The notes beneath the pieces were generated by a model. It was not told where the DNA came from, did not search any database, and saw nothing but the letters and a program-made list of their open reading frames with translations. From assembly GCF_965184065.1 (NCBI RefSeq), contig NZ_OZ239098.1: 64,000 nucleotides of DNA. One strand, 5' to 3'. The position numbers and the translations under genes are program-made. Every line of letters begins with the position of its first letter. The first letter of the stretch is position 1. Shown piece by piece: positions 34,284-43,667 of the stretch. The DNA comes from Methylopumilus sp026399645. Lineage in GTDB: Bacteria; Pseudomonadota; Gammaproteobacteria; Burkholderiales; Methylophilaceae.

Positions 34284-36191
34284 ATGTCTTATACTAAAAA
34301 TAATCAAAATATTTATAAGTCGCGCTTTTTCTTCAAGCAAAGATTAGGGCTCCTTACAGCCTTAATATCCATTGCTTTTTTAGCCATCATCGGGCGGTTT
34401 TTTTACCTTCAAATTTTTAAATACGATTTTTATAAAGGCTTGTCCGAAAATAATCGTATCGCTGTGATTCCAAACGTCCCAAATCGAGGGCTCATTATGG
34501 ATCGTAATGGCATCATCATGGCAGATAACTATTTTGTTTATAGTTTAGAAATTACGCCTTCAAAAGTCACTAATCTCAACAAAACTATTGACGACTTAAA
34601 GCCTATTGTCGAATTTAGTCCTGGCGATTTAAAGCACTTTAGAAAAATTTTAAAAGAAACCTCGTCCCTTGATAGCATTCCTATCAAAACAGATTTGTCA
34701 GAAGTTGAAGCGGCGAGATTTGCAGCAAATAAATTACGATTTGACGGGGTAGAAATTAAATCCAGATTACTTAGGCGCTATCCTAAAGGTGCGTTTGCTT
34801 CGCATCTTATAGGTCATATTAATCGGATTAATGAAGAGGATAAAGAGTTCATTAAAAAATTAGGCTGGCAACAAAACTATAAAGGCACTGACTCTATAGG
34901 TAAGCTAGGTATTGAAAAATACTATGAGGCTAAGCTTCATGGTACCACTGGATTTCAAGAAGTAGAGATTGATGCTAATGGTAATTCAGTCCGTATTTTA
35001 AATAGCACCCCTTCTATTGAGGGTGATGCCATCACATTGTCGATCGATTCAAACCTACAAGAAATTGCTGAAAATGCTTTCAATAAATATCGGGGTGCGC
35101 TCGTCGCTTTAAATCCAAAAAATGGTGAAGTACTTGCATTTGTAAGTCGTCCTAATTTTGATCCCAATCAATTTGTTGGCGGCATTGATGCAGATGAATG
35201 GAAGATACTTAATGGATCATTAGATAAGCCTATGCTTAATCGTGCCATAAATGGTTTATATCCTCCGGGGTCTACCATCAAACCTTTTGTCGCATTAGCT
35301 GCGTTGGAAAATGATATTCGTAAACCGCCGTTTAATATTAAGGACCCTGGGTTTTTTACGCTACCTAACTCTGGCCATACTTACAAAGACTGGAAACCCT
35401 ATGGGCATGGTGTTGTAGATATAGTGATGGCAATTACTATCTCGTGCGATACATTTTTTTATGGGCTAGGTATCGAATTAGGTATCAAAAAATTATCTGA
35501 ATTTCTATCTCACTTTGGCTTTGGTGAGGCTACCCACATTGATATGTTTGGTGAAAATGCAGGCTTATTACCTTCACCTGAATGGAAACAGAAACGATAC
35601 AAACAACCTTGGTATTTAGGTGAAACTGTCATTACCAGTATTGGTCAAGGCTATACACTCGTAACTCCTATGCAGCTCGCTCAGGCATTGGCAACAATAG
35701 CCAACGGCGGATTGATGATCCAGCCAAGGCTTATCCAATCAATTAAAAATAATCAAACTGGCAAAATAGAAACGTTTAAAAATAAAATTGTTCGAGAGCT
35801 ACATTTCAAACCTGAGAATTTAGCGCTCGTCAAAGAAGGTATGATGAACGTAACGCAACCCGGTGGCACTGCTGCAAGTGTGGGTGCTGGGGCGTCATAT
35901 AAAATGGCAGCTAAAACAGGGACCGCCCAAGTTGTTGAGATGAAGCGAAATCAAAAGTATGATCCTAATCGCATGAATGAAAGACATCGGGACCATGCAC
36001 TTTTTATTGCCTATGCGCCTGCAGAAGATCCTACCATTGCAATTGCAATCATAGTTGAAAATGGGGGTCATGGCGGATCGACGGCGGGACCGATCGCAAG
36101 AAAATTGATAGATTATCATTTGCTCAAAAAAATAGCTTTAAGCAAAGAAGATAATAGAGCAAGCTCTCTTGAATCTGAATATCGCGATTAA
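34284..36191 (+). CDS. mrdA: Penicillin-binding protein 2 (elongasome transpeptidase)
   Basis: The class B PBP that cross-links lateral wall peptidoglycan with RodA. The 635-aa protein has one membrane anchor near residues 23-43, the PBP dimerisation domain (about 55-240, NVPNRGLIMDRNG) and the transpeptidase domain with the nucleophile S330 (PPGSTIKPF), SCD at 387 and KTGTAQ at 544. All active-site motifs are intact. It is 20 bp after mreD and 12 bp before rodA. Confidence 0.96.
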   Translation: MSYTKNNQNIYKSRFFFKQRLGLLTALISIAFLAIIGRFFYLQIFKYDFYKGLSENNRIAVIPNVPNRGLIMDRNGIIMADNYFVYSLEITPSKVTNLNKTIDDLKPIVEFSPGDLKHFRKILKETSSLDSIPIKTDLSEVEAARFAANKLRFDGVEIKSRLLRRYPKGAFASHLIGHINRINEEDKEFIKKLGWQQNYKGTDSIGKLGIEKYYEAKLHGTTGFQEVEIDANGNSVRILNSTPSIEGDAITLSIDSNLQEIAENAFNKYRGALVALNPKNGEVLAFVSRPNFDPNQFVGGIDADEWKILNGSLDKPMLNRAINGLYPPGSTIKPFVALAALENDIRKPPFNIKDPGFFTLPNSGHTYKDWKPYGHGVVDIVMAITISCDTFFYGLGIELGIKKLSEFLSHFGFGEATHIDMFGENAGLLPSPEWKQKRYKQPWYLGETVITSIGQGYTLVTPMQLAQALATIANGGLMIQPRLIQSIKNNQTGKIETFKNKIVRELHFKPENLALVKEGMMNVTQPGGTAASVGAGASYKMAAKTGTAQVVEMKRNQKYDPNRMNERHRDHALFIAYAPAEDPTIAIAIIVENGGHGGSTAGPIARKLIDYHLLKKIALSKEDNRASSLESEYRD

Positions 36192-36203
36192 AATAAGATC
36201 ACT

Positions 36204-37301
36204 ATGTTAGAACGTTTATTTCTTCGTCTACAAAAAAATATTGACTCTACTTTAATGGTCTTTATTAGCTCGGCATTAGTAGTTGGTCTTTTTACACTTT
36301 ATAGCGCTTCAGGGCGAAATGTTATTTTGGTGCTTAATCAACTTTTTTATATTGGGCTGGGTTTTATATTGCTTTGGGTCACAGCGAAGATACATCCTAA
36401 ATATTTTCAGAAATTAGCACTTCCTATTTACATCGTAGGTTTGTTGCTTCTTTTTGGTGTCATGTTTTTTGGACAATCTAGTCATGGCGCTAAACGCTGG
36501 TTAAATTTAGGTATCTTTAAAATACAGCCTTCTGAAATTATGCGTATTGCCGTGCCTATTGCTATGGCTTGGTATCTTTCTAAAAGAGAAAATAACCGCC
36601 ACGCAATCGATTATATTATTGCCTCCCTCTTTTTTATTTTCCCAGTCATTCTTATTATCAATCAACCTGATTTAGGCACAGGGCTCTTAATTGCCGCATC
36701 AGGTTTTTATATTCTTTTTTTAGCCGGCTTAAATTGGAAATTTATTGTAGGAGGTAGTATCGGTCTTTTTTCATTAGCGCCTTTCATTTGGACGCATTTA
36801 CATGATTACCAGAAAAATCGATTGCTTATTTTATTAGATCCAAGCCAAGATCCATTGGGATCGGGCTATCACACGATTCAATCTTCTATTGCCATGGGTT
36901 CGGGAGGGCTTATTGGTAAAGGCTGGCTTAATGGCACACAAGGTCAGCTTGATTTCTTACCGGAACGAACTACCGATTTTATTTTTGCAGTCTTTAGTGA
37001 AGAATTTGGTCTTTTAGGCAATTTATTACTCTTAGGTCTTTATGGGCTCATTATTGGCCGGAGTCTGATGATTGCCTCGCAAGCTAAAAATACATTTACG
37101 CGACTTCTAGCTGCTAACATTGGACTTACTTTTTTTACTTATATCTTTATTAATATTGCAATGGTAAGCGGCATCATGCCCGTGGTGGGCGTACCTTTGC
37201 CTCTCATTAGTTTTGGTGGCACATCTATGACCATTATTTTAATTAGCTTTGGTATATTAATGAGTGTGCATTCTCATAAAGAACTTGTAGGGTCATCTTA
37301 A
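36204..37301 (+). CDS. rodA: Peptidoglycan glycosyltransferase RodA (SEDS family)
   Basis: The SEDS polymerase of the elongasome, partner of PBP2. The 365-aa protein has about ten membrane segments and the SEDS signatures KRWLNLGIFKIQPSEIMRI, INQPDLGTGLLI, GSGGLIGKGWLNGTQGQLDF, LPERTTDFIFAVFSEEFG (with the conserved catalytic-region aspartate of the large periplasmic loop) and PLISFGGTSM. It overlaps rlpA by one base (TAATG). Confidence 0.96.
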   Translation: MLERLFLRLQKNIDSTLMVFISSALVVGLFTLYSASGRNVILVLNQLFYIGLGFILLWVTAKIHPKYFQKLALPIYIVGLLLLFGVMFFGQSSHGAKRWLNLGIFKIQPSEIMRIAVPIAMAWYLSKRENNRHAIDYIIASLFFIFPVILIINQPDLGTGLLIAASGFYILFLAGLNWKFIVGGSIGLFSLAPFIWTHLHDYQKNRLLILLDPSQDPLGSGYHTIQSSIAMGSGGLIGKGWLNGTQGQLDFLPERTTDFIFAVFSEEFGLLGNLLLLGLYGLIIGRSLMIASQAKNTFTRLLAANIGLTFFTYIFINIAMVSGIMPVVGVPLPLISFGGTSMTIILISFGILMSVHSHKELVGSS

Positions 37302-38206
37302 TGTTTAGAGTCAATTTTCTTGGTTTTCTGCTCCTTTCTCTCTTAACAGGTTGTGCAAGCGCTCCTTCTTTCAAGAATGATTCTCTACCTGTGCCTTTAA
37401 AAAAAGGTGGGGGCTATTACCTCGATGATGGTCCAGGTGATCATCCTCCTGGAGATATTGATGCAATTCCTGATGCAGTGCCGAAAGTAGAGCCCTTTCA
37501 TTCACGCGCGAATCAAACTTATATTGCACTCGACACCAAGTATGTTCCGATGACTTCTTTCTATCCTTACAAAGAGCAAGGTGTCGCTTCGTGGTATGGC
37601 AAGCGCTATCACGGAAAAAAAACATCGATCGGTGAAGTCTATGACATGTATAGTATGACGGGCGCTCACACTACACTTCCTATTCCCTGTTATGTACGAG
37701 TGACAAACACTGAAAATAATAAAAGTGTTATTGTCAGAATTAATGATCGCGGTCCATTTAAAAAAACCCGTATCATCGATTTATCATATGCTGCAGCTTA
37801 CAAATTAAGATTATCTGATAAGGGAAGTGGTCCAGTAGAAGTGGAGCTTATTGACCCAAGACAATTTAGTGCACTCAAAAAAACAACTGATGTCATTAGT
37901 GAAAAAATAAAAGAAAAAGATGAGTTACCAACTCAAGCGAAGCTAGCTGAAGTCGTAATATCAAACGAGCCTCTTTATATTCAAGCAGGGGCTTTTAAAA
38001 ATGAAAAGAATGCAGACCTTTTATTAAAACAACTGTCAGACATGGGGCTAGAAAATTTGCCATCATTTAAAAAACAATTTTCAGAAGATTTATTTCATGT
38101 GGTGATTGGCCCTTTTAATTCGAAAGATGAAGCAAATAACATCGCAAATCTTATTAAATCAAAAATAAAAATTAGTATTTTTGTAGTCACTAAAGAAAAG
38201 AATTAA
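37301..38206 (+). CDS. rlpA: RlpA-family septal-ring lipoprotein with SPOR domain
   Basis: A 301-aa outer-membrane lipoprotein. The lipobox is LLTGC with Cys18. The double-psi beta-barrel spans about residues 88-170 (ASWYGKRYHGKKTSIGEVYD; INDRGPFKKTRIIDLSYAAA, including the catalytic-type aspartate). A charged linker leads to a SPOR domain at about 225-300 (LYIQAGAFKNEKNADLLLKQ; FHVVIGPFNSKDEA) that binds denuded glycan. Some RlpA proteins are lytic transglycosylases; the retained active-site region makes this plausible. It sits directly after rodA, as in many proteobacteria. Confidence 0.93.
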   Translation: MFRVNFLGFLLLSLLTGCASAPSFKNDSLPVPLKKGGGYYLDDGPGDHPPGDIDAIPDAVPKVEPFHSRANQTYIALDTKYVPMTSFYPYKEQGVASWYGKRYHGKKTSIGEVYDMYSMTGAHTTLPIPCYVRVTNTENNKSVIVRINDRGPFKKTRIIDLSYAAAYKLRLSDKGSGPVEVELIDPRQFSALKKTTDVISEKIKEKDELPTQAKLAEVVISNEPLYIQAGAFKNEKNADLLLKQLSDMGLENLPSFKKQFSEDLFHVVIGPFNSKDEANNIANLIKSKIKISIFVVTKEKN

Positions 38207-38485
38207 ATGTCCGATCATAATATGCCACCAGAAACCCTGATTGAGTTTCCATGTCATTTTCCTATTAAAGTGATGGGCGAAGTCCATGATGAATTTACAT
38301 CTACCGTCATTGAAATCATTAAACATAAAAACGATAGTTTTGATCCGAGTACAATCGAGATGAAAGGAAGCAGTGAAGGTCGTTATATCAGCCTTACATG
38401 CTTTGTTTATGTCACAAGTAAACCAGAATTAGATGATATCTACCGATCCCTTTCAACGCACCCAATGATTAAAGTCGTTCTGTAA
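38207..38485 (+). CDS. ybeD: YbeD-like DUF493 protein
   Basis: A 92-aa small soluble protein with a ferredoxin-like fold, opening with ETLIEFPCHFPIKVMG and including SSEGRYISLTCFVYVTSKPE. E. coli ybeD lies between dacA and lipB; here it lies between rlpA and lipB with no gap after rlpA and 4 bp before lipB. No biochemical function is established, though the constant lipB linkage suggests a link to lipoylation or its regulation. The dacA gene usually found between rlpA and ybeD is absent here. Confidence 0.92.
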   Translation: MSDHNMPPETLIEFPCHFPIKVMGEVHDEFTSTVIEIIKHKNDSFDPSTIEMKGSSEGRYISLTCFVYVTSKPELDDIYRSLSTHPMIKVVL

Positions 38486-38489
38486 ATTT

Positions 38490-39104
38490 ATGTCTATCGA
38501 TGTGAAGTATCTTGGTATCACACCTTATGAATCTACATGGAATAAAATGAAAGTTTTTACTTCCGAAAGAGTTGCCTCCACACAAGATGAAATATGGATT
38601 ACGGAACATGAGGCTATTTATACAGTAGGTTTAAATCGAAAAGATTTTAAAAACCCCTTAAGGACTGATATTGCAGTTCTCCCTGTTGATCGAGGTGGAA
38701 AAATTACTTATCACGGCCGAGGTCAACTCATTATCTACCCCCTTATCGATCTTGAACGTTATCAACTCACAATCAGATCTTTTGTGACTTTAATCGAAAA
38801 AAGTATTATGAGTTTTTTATCCCGTCGCGATATCAAAGCCAGTGCTAAAATAGAAGCTCCTGGAGTCTATATTGAAAATAAAAAAATTGCCTCATTGGGA
38901 TTGCGTATCAAAAATCATGCTTCATATCATGGTTTGAGCATGAATATTGATATGGATTTGTCGCCTTTTGAAGCGATTGATCCTTGTGGTTTTAAAAACT
39001 TACAAATGACACAATTAAAAACATTTACAAATGATGTATCGGTGGAAGCGATAGGTTTCGAAATTGCGAACGATATTAAACATCAGCTACTCAATTTAAA
39101 ATGA
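38490..39104 (+). CDS. lipB: Octanoyl-[acyl carrier protein]-protein N-octanoyltransferase
   Basis: It moves octanoate from ACP to lipoyl domains. The 204-aa protein has DRGGKITYHGRGQLIIYPLI, the catalytic lysine K132 in NKKIASLGLRI and the catalytic cysteine C166 in DPCGFKN. It overlaps lipA by 4 bp, so the two lipoylation steps are translationally coupled. Confidence 0.96.
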   Translation: MSIDVKYLGITPYESTWNKMKVFTSERVASTQDEIWITEHEAIYTVGLNRKDFKNPLRTDIAVLPVDRGGKITYHGRGQLIIYPLIDLERYQLTIRSFVTLIEKSIMSFLSRRDIKASAKIEAPGVYIENKKIASLGLRIKNHASYHGLSMNIDMDLSPFEAIDPCGFKNLQMTQLKTFTNDVSVEAIGFEIANDIKHQLLNLK

Positions 39105-40054
39105 TAAAACCTCATACTTCAAAACCCATAGGTGTCAAAGAAATTAATTTTGAGAAAACGTCTAAAAACCCTATCAAAATTATTGAAGCTCCTCTCAAAG
39201 CCAAACCGCATTGGATTAAAATGCAGCTGCCTCAAAGTCAGCGATTTAATGAAATTAAATCAATTTTAAGAAAAAATAATCTTCATAGCGTATGTGAAGA
39301 AGCCAGTTGCCCCAATATCGGCGAATGCTTTAGTCAAGGTACTGCTACATTTATGATTCTCGGCGATCTTTGCACAAGACGCTGCCCATTTTGTGATGTA
39401 GGCCATGGAAGACCATTGCCACCTGATCCGGATGAGCCCAAAAAATTAGCCCAAACCATTCAAGAGCTCAATCTGAAATATGTAGTGATTACCAGTGTGG
39501 ATCGTGATGATTTACGAGATGGCGGAGCACAACATTTTGTCGATTGCATTAAAGAGATTCGTAGCATTTCACCCAACACTAAAATAGAAATTTTAGTACC
39601 TGACTTTCGAGGCCGCCTTGATAAAGCGCTTGATATTTTAAGCTTGATGCCACCTGATGTTTTTAATCACAACCTTGAGACCATTCCACGGCTGTATAAA
39701 AAAGCACGCCCAGGCTCAGATTATCAGCACTCACTTAATTTGCTATTAAATTTTAAAATAAAGTTTCCTGATATACCAACGAAGTCAGGTCTTATGCTGG
39801 GGCTTGGTGAAACAAATACTGAAATCATTGAAGTGATGAAAGATTTGCGAGCTCACAAAGTTGAAATGCTGACCCTTGGGCAATATTTACAACCAAGCGT
39901 TCATCATCTACCTGTTGATCGTTACGTCGATCCAAAAGAATTTGATGCTTTAAAAGAAGAAGCGGAACGCATGGTATTTTTATCGGTAGCAAGTGCCCCT
40001 ATGGTGAGAAGCAGCTATCACGCAGATGTTCAAGCGCATGAGGCCCACAACTAA
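39101..40054 (+). CDS. lipA: Lipoyl synthase
   Basis: A radical-SAM enzyme that inserts two sulfurs into octanoyl groups. The 317-aa protein has the auxiliary-cluster cysteines C65, C70 and C76 (CEEASCPNIGEC) and the radical-SAM triad C91, C95 and C98 (CTRRCPFC). The C-terminal RSSYHAD supplies the serine ligand. The next gene starts immediately after the stop codon. Confidence 0.97.
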   Translation: MIKPHTSKPIGVKEINFEKTSKNPIKIIEAPLKAKPHWIKMQLPQSQRFNEIKSILRKNNLHSVCEEASCPNIGECFSQGTATFMILGDLCTRRCPFCDVGHGRPLPPDPDEPKKLAQTIQELNLKYVVITSVDRDDLRDGGAQHFVDCIKEIRSISPNTKIEILVPDFRGRLDKALDILSLMPPDVFNHNLETIPRLYKKARPGSDYQHSLNLLLNFKIKFPDIPTKSGLMLGLGETNTEIIEVMKDLRAHKVEMLTLGQYLQPSVHHLPVDRYVDPKEFDALKEEAERMVFLSVASAPMVRSSYHADVQAHEAHN

Positions 40055-41350
40055 ATGGTTCCTCATTTAAAAACCGCACTCACAGGACCACTTCTTTCAT
40101 TAGAAAAACATCTCATTCATGAAATGGCAAACATTGAACATTGGTTTCGCATTCAATGGTTAGAGCACGCAGCTCCCTTTTATGCATCTGTTGATCTAAG
40201 AAATGCAGGATTTAAATTAGCGCCTGTCGACACTAATCTTTTCCCAGGGGGTTTTAATAATTTAAATCCAGATTTTTTATCACTTTCTGTTCAAGCAGCG
40301 ATGGTGGCAATTGAAAAAGTATGCCCTGAAGCTCATCGCCTTTTAATTATTCCTGAAAATCACACACGCAATATTTATTATTTAAAAAATTTATTTGAAT
40401 TACAAAATATATTAAGAAAATCAGGTCTTGATGTACGCATTGGTAGTCTAGATACAACGATTTCTGAACCAACAACAATTGCAGTTGAAAATAATAAGTC
40501 TTTACTTATTGAGCCTTTAAAACGCATCAAAAATAGGCTAGTACTTGAAAATAAGACGCTCGGTAATTTCGATGCATGTGCCATATTATTAAATAATGAT
40601 TTGTCTGCCGGTATTCCTGATGTATTAAAAAATATTGAACAAAATTTAATACCCCCTCTTCATGCAGGATGGTCATCACGCAGAAAATCTCAGCATTTTA
40701 AAGCTTACGATGAGGTCGTGAAATCATTTGCTGAATTTATTAAGGTAGATCCCTGGCTCATAAACCCTTATTTTGATCACGCAAGTGGTATTGATTTTCA
40801 CGCAAGACAAGGCGAAGATGAGCTTGCGATAAAAGTAGAGCAAATTTTAAATAAAATACAATCAAAATATAAAGAATACAAAATTGAGCATGAGCCATTT
40901 GTGATTGTTAAGGCGGATGCTGGCACTTATGGTATGGGCATCATGACAGTGAAACATGGGGACGAATTAAGAAATTTAAATCGAAAATCCCGTAATAAAA
41001 TGTCTGTTGTGAAAGAGGGCTTGGAAGTTTCAGAAGTGATTATTCAAGAAGGCGTCTATTCTGAAGAATGTATTAACGAAGCTGTCGCAGAGCCTGTCGT
41101 CTATATGATAGATCATTTTGTGATTGGTGGTTTTTATCGTGTGCATACCACACGAGGCAAAGATGAAAATCTTAATGCACCTGGTATGCATTTCGTCCCT
41201 TTAGCCTTTGAAACTTCGTGCTCGACGCCTGAGATAGATGAGTCGCCCCTTTCAACGCCAAATCGATTTTATGCTTATGGTGTAATCGCAAGATTAGCGC
41301 TTCTTGCAGCGTCCATTGAACTCGAAACTCATGATCCAATAAATCAGTAA
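40055..41350 (+). CDS. gshA: Glutamate-cysteine ligase, proteobacterial (Acidithiobacillus-type) family
   Basis: It makes gamma-glutamylcysteine, the first step of glutathione synthesis. The 431-aa protein does not look like E. coli GshA; it matches the separate family seen in Acidithiobacillus and betaproteobacteria, with SVDLRNAGFKLAPVDTNLFPG, LLIIPENHTRNIYYLKNL, LHAGWSSRRKSQHF, and the ATP-grasp-like VIVKADAGTYGMGIMTV. It directly precedes gshB with a one-base overlap. In methylotrophs glutathione may assist formaldehyde detoxification, which is inference here. Confidence 0.92.
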   Translation: MVPHLKTALTGPLLSLEKHLIHEMANIEHWFRIQWLEHAAPFYASVDLRNAGFKLAPVDTNLFPGGFNNLNPDFLSLSVQAAMVAIEKVCPEAHRLLIIPENHTRNIYYLKNLFELQNILRKSGLDVRIGSLDTTISEPTTIAVENNKSLLIEPLKRIKNRLVLENKTLGNFDACAILLNNDLSAGIPDVLKNIEQNLIPPLHAGWSSRRKSQHFKAYDEVVKSFAEFIKVDPWLINPYFDHASGIDFHARQGEDELAIKVEQILNKIQSKYKEYKIEHEPFVIVKADAGTYGMGIMTVKHGDELRNLNRKSRNKMSVVKEGLEVSEVIIQEGVYSEECINEAVAEPVVYMIDHFVIGGFYRVHTTRGKDENLNAPGMHFVPLAFETSCSTPEIDESPLSTPNRFYAYGVIARLALLAASIELETHDPINQ

Positions 41351-42273
41351 TGTTGCCTATTCTCTTTATCATCGACCCACCACAGTCTCTTCATTTAAAG
41401 AAGGATTCAACCTTTGCCTTAATGAAAGAGGCTGTTAAACAAAATCATGAAGTTTATTTTTGTTTGCAACATGACTTATATATTGATGCCAACCAATTAT
41501 TCTGTAGAACGCATCCCTTTGATGTAAATATTTTTCCGAATCATGCAAAAACTTATGAAACTCATCCTGTTTCATTTTTTAATGCGCTTTTTATGAGAAA
41601 AGATCCGCCAGTTGACCAGGCTTATCTTCATACGACTTTCTTGTTAGATATTGCTAAAAAATCAAATGTGAAGGTATTTAATAACCCTTCTTCTATTAGA
41701 AGTTGGAATGAAAAAATATCCATACTCCAGTTTGGTGATCTCATACCTAAAACTTTAGTCACAGCCAATTCAGAGATTGTGAAGCAGTTTTTTAAAGATC
41801 ATGGCGATATCATTTTAAAACCCCTTGACGGCATGGGTGGCAAAAATATTTTCCGCGTCAGTGAGTTTGAAAAAAATCTTAATGTAATTTTAGAAATCAT
41901 GACCAACCATGGCCATCAAATGATTATGGCCCAGCAATATATTCCAGAAATTAAATTAGGTGATAAACGTATCGTCATTATTGAAGGAAAACCTTTCCCT
42001 TATGCATTGGCTCGAATTCCTATGGAAGGCGAAACACGCGGTAATTTAGCATCAGGGGGCCAAGGCGTCGCACAAGCTTTATCAAAAAGAGATGAAGAAA
42101 TTGCCATGATTGTAGGTAAAAAATTATTAAGCGAGGGGCTTCATTTTGTGGGGATTGATGTTATTGGTGATTTTTTAACAGAAATCAATGTAACAAGCCC
42201 TACCGGTATTGTGGAACTTTTTGAACAGACAAAACAAAATCCTGCAGAACTTATTATTAATGCGCTTCATTAA
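41350..42273 (+). CDS. gshB: Glutathione synthetase
   Basis: The ATP-grasp enzyme that adds glycine. The 307-aa protein has FIIDPPQSLHLKKDSTFALM, RKDPPVDQAYLHTTFLLD, NNPSSIRSWNEKI, the ATP site DIILKPLDGMGGKNIFRV, RIPMEGETRGNLASGGQG, and EINVTSPTGIVEL. It overlaps gshA by one base and apbE by 14 bp. Confidence 0.96.
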   Translation: MLPILFIIDPPQSLHLKKDSTFALMKEAVKQNHEVYFCLQHDLYIDANQLFCRTHPFDVNIFPNHAKTYETHPVSFFNALFMRKDPPVDQAYLHTTFLLDIAKKSNVKVFNNPSSIRSWNEKISILQFGDLIPKTLVTANSEIVKQFFKDHGDIILKPLDGMGGKNIFRVSEFEKNLNVILEIMTNHGHQMIMAQQYIPEIKLGDKRIVIIEGKPFPYALARIPMEGETRGNLASGGQGVAQALSKRDEEIAMIVGKKLLSEGLHFVGIDVIGDFLTEINVTSPTGIVELFEQTKQNPAELIINALH

Positions 42274-43309
42274 GTTTTTTTTTATAGTTTTAGGCTTTTC
42301 TTTTCTTCAGTCTTGTTCTAATCCATCCTTATACCAATCTAAACATTATGTATTTGGAACCATTGTAGACATTTCTATTTACGGTGAAGATGAAAAAAAA
42401 GCAGAAAAAGTCACCAAAGCTGTTCTTGAAGAATTTACAAGGCTTCATAACTCTCTTCATGCTTGGGAAAAAAGTGATCTTACTGATCTCAACGAGTCTA
42501 TCTCAAAAAATAAGCCTTACAAAAATGCCTCTTCAGAACTTATTGAAATCATCAAAAATGCGAGAGAACTAGAAAGGGCTTCAAACCATCTCTTTAATCC
42601 AGCCATAGGTGAGCTCATCAATTATTGGGGATTTCATCAAAATGAATTTAATTCAATGCATCCTAATCAATTGAAAATAAAAAACCTTGTTGCAAGAGGT
42701 CCCTCGCTAGACCAACTTCACATTTCAGGATCAACCATTAAGAGCACAAATCCTCACGTAAAAATTGATCTTGGTGGATATGCAAAAGGATATGCGCTTG
42801 ACCAAGCAAGTAAAATTATTCATGAGCATCATATTAAAAATGCGCTTATAAATATTGGTGGCAATATTATGGCAATTGGCCAACATGGTAATAAACCTTG
42901 GCGTGTTGGCATTCAAGACCCTAGAGGCGCGCAAGCGATTGCAAAAGTTGATTTACTTGACGGGTGGGCTATCGGGACATCAGGCGACTATCAACGGTAT
43001 TTTATAAATGATGGCAAACGCTATTGTCACCTTATCCACCCATTTACAGGGTACCCGGTCCAAGGCGTTTATTCTGCGACAGTCCTGATAGAGCCCTCTC
43101 AAAATGCTGGTACTTTATCGGATGTATTATCTAAACCACTATTTATCAGTAAAAAAGAAGATAGAAAAGATATAGCAAAAAAACTTCGAATCTATCACTA
43201 CTTAATTATTGAAGATAAACACATATCAATGACAAAGGCGATGGCAGATAAAATTCAATTCTTAAATCCCAATACTCAAAAAAATAATCAAATTGAAATT
43301 ACGCTCTAA
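42260..43309 (+). CDS. apbE: FAD:protein FMN transferase (ApbE), lipoprotein
   Basis: It attaches FMN covalently to threonine/serine of exported or membrane redox proteins. I start at ATG 42260, giving 349 aa with a lipobox FLQSC (Cys19), rather than an earlier start lacking a signal. Typical motifs are VFGTIVDISIYG, HVKIDLGGYAKGYALDQA, ALINIGGNIMAIGQHG, and CHLIHPFTGYPV. It overlaps gshB by 14 bp and the next gene by 17 bp. It is followed by NusG_II and Gx genes, a trio often associated with RNF/NQR-type electron transfer. No FMN-binding target is in the window. Confidence 0.93.
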   Translation: MRFIKFFFIVLGFSFLQSCSNPSLYQSKHYVFGTIVDISIYGEDEKKAEKVTKAVLEEFTRLHNSLHAWEKSDLTDLNESISKNKPYKNASSELIEIIKNARELERASNHLFNPAIGELINYWGFHQNEFNSMHPNQLKIKNLVARGPSLDQLHISGSTIKSTNPHVKIDLGGYAKGYALDQASKIIHEHHIKNALINIGGNIMAIGQHGNKPWRVGIQDPRGAQAIAKVDLLDGWAIGTSGDYQRYFINDGKRYCHLIHPFTGYPVQGVYSATVLIEPSQNAGTLSDVLSKPLFISKKEDRKDIAKKLRIYHYLIIEDKHISMTKAMADKIQFLNPNTQKNNQIEITL

Positions 43310-43667
43310 ATTTTTTCTTGGCGATAGTCTTGTTATTTTAGTAAGTCTTGTCTTTATTATTTTTGCATTTAAGACTTTCTGGCATTTTGAAACAGGCAGT
43401 GTTGTGCAAGTGAACTTTCAAGGGAAAACATATGGAAACTTCAGTCTATTTCAAGATAAAAAAATTAGCCTAGCAGGTAGGGAAGGTGAAAGCATGATTG
43501 AAATTAAAAATGGTCAGGCTCGCTTTAAGTCTGCTCCATGTAAAAATCAATATTGTGTTCAACAAGGCTGGATTCGTTTCACAGGACAAATACTGATTTG
43601 TATCCCGAATGAAATAAGCATTGAAATTTTAGGCAAAACGAAAGCTTATGACTCGCTCAATTATTAA
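43293..43667 (+). CDS. NusG domain II-like membrane-anchored protein
   Basis: A 124-aa protein with one N-terminal membrane segment (LVILVSLVFIIFAFKTFW) and a periplasmic beta-rich domain containing two cysteines in SAPCKNQYCVQQGWI and IPNEISIEIL. This is the NusG_II family found beside apbE and Gx genes. It starts at TTG 43293 inside apbE; no in-frame ATG precedes the membrane segment. The CxxxxC pair and the preceding Gly/Asn pattern may bind a cofactor or form a disulfide. Overlaps with apbE (17 bp) and Gx (20 bp) suggest coupled translation. Function is inferred only from context. Confidence 0.8.
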   Translation: MKLRSKFFLGDSLVILVSLVFIIFAFKTFWHFETGSVVQVNFQGKTYGNFSLFQDKKISLAGREGESMIEIKNGQARFKSAPCKNQYCVQQGWIRFTGQILICIPNEISIEILGKTKAYDSLNY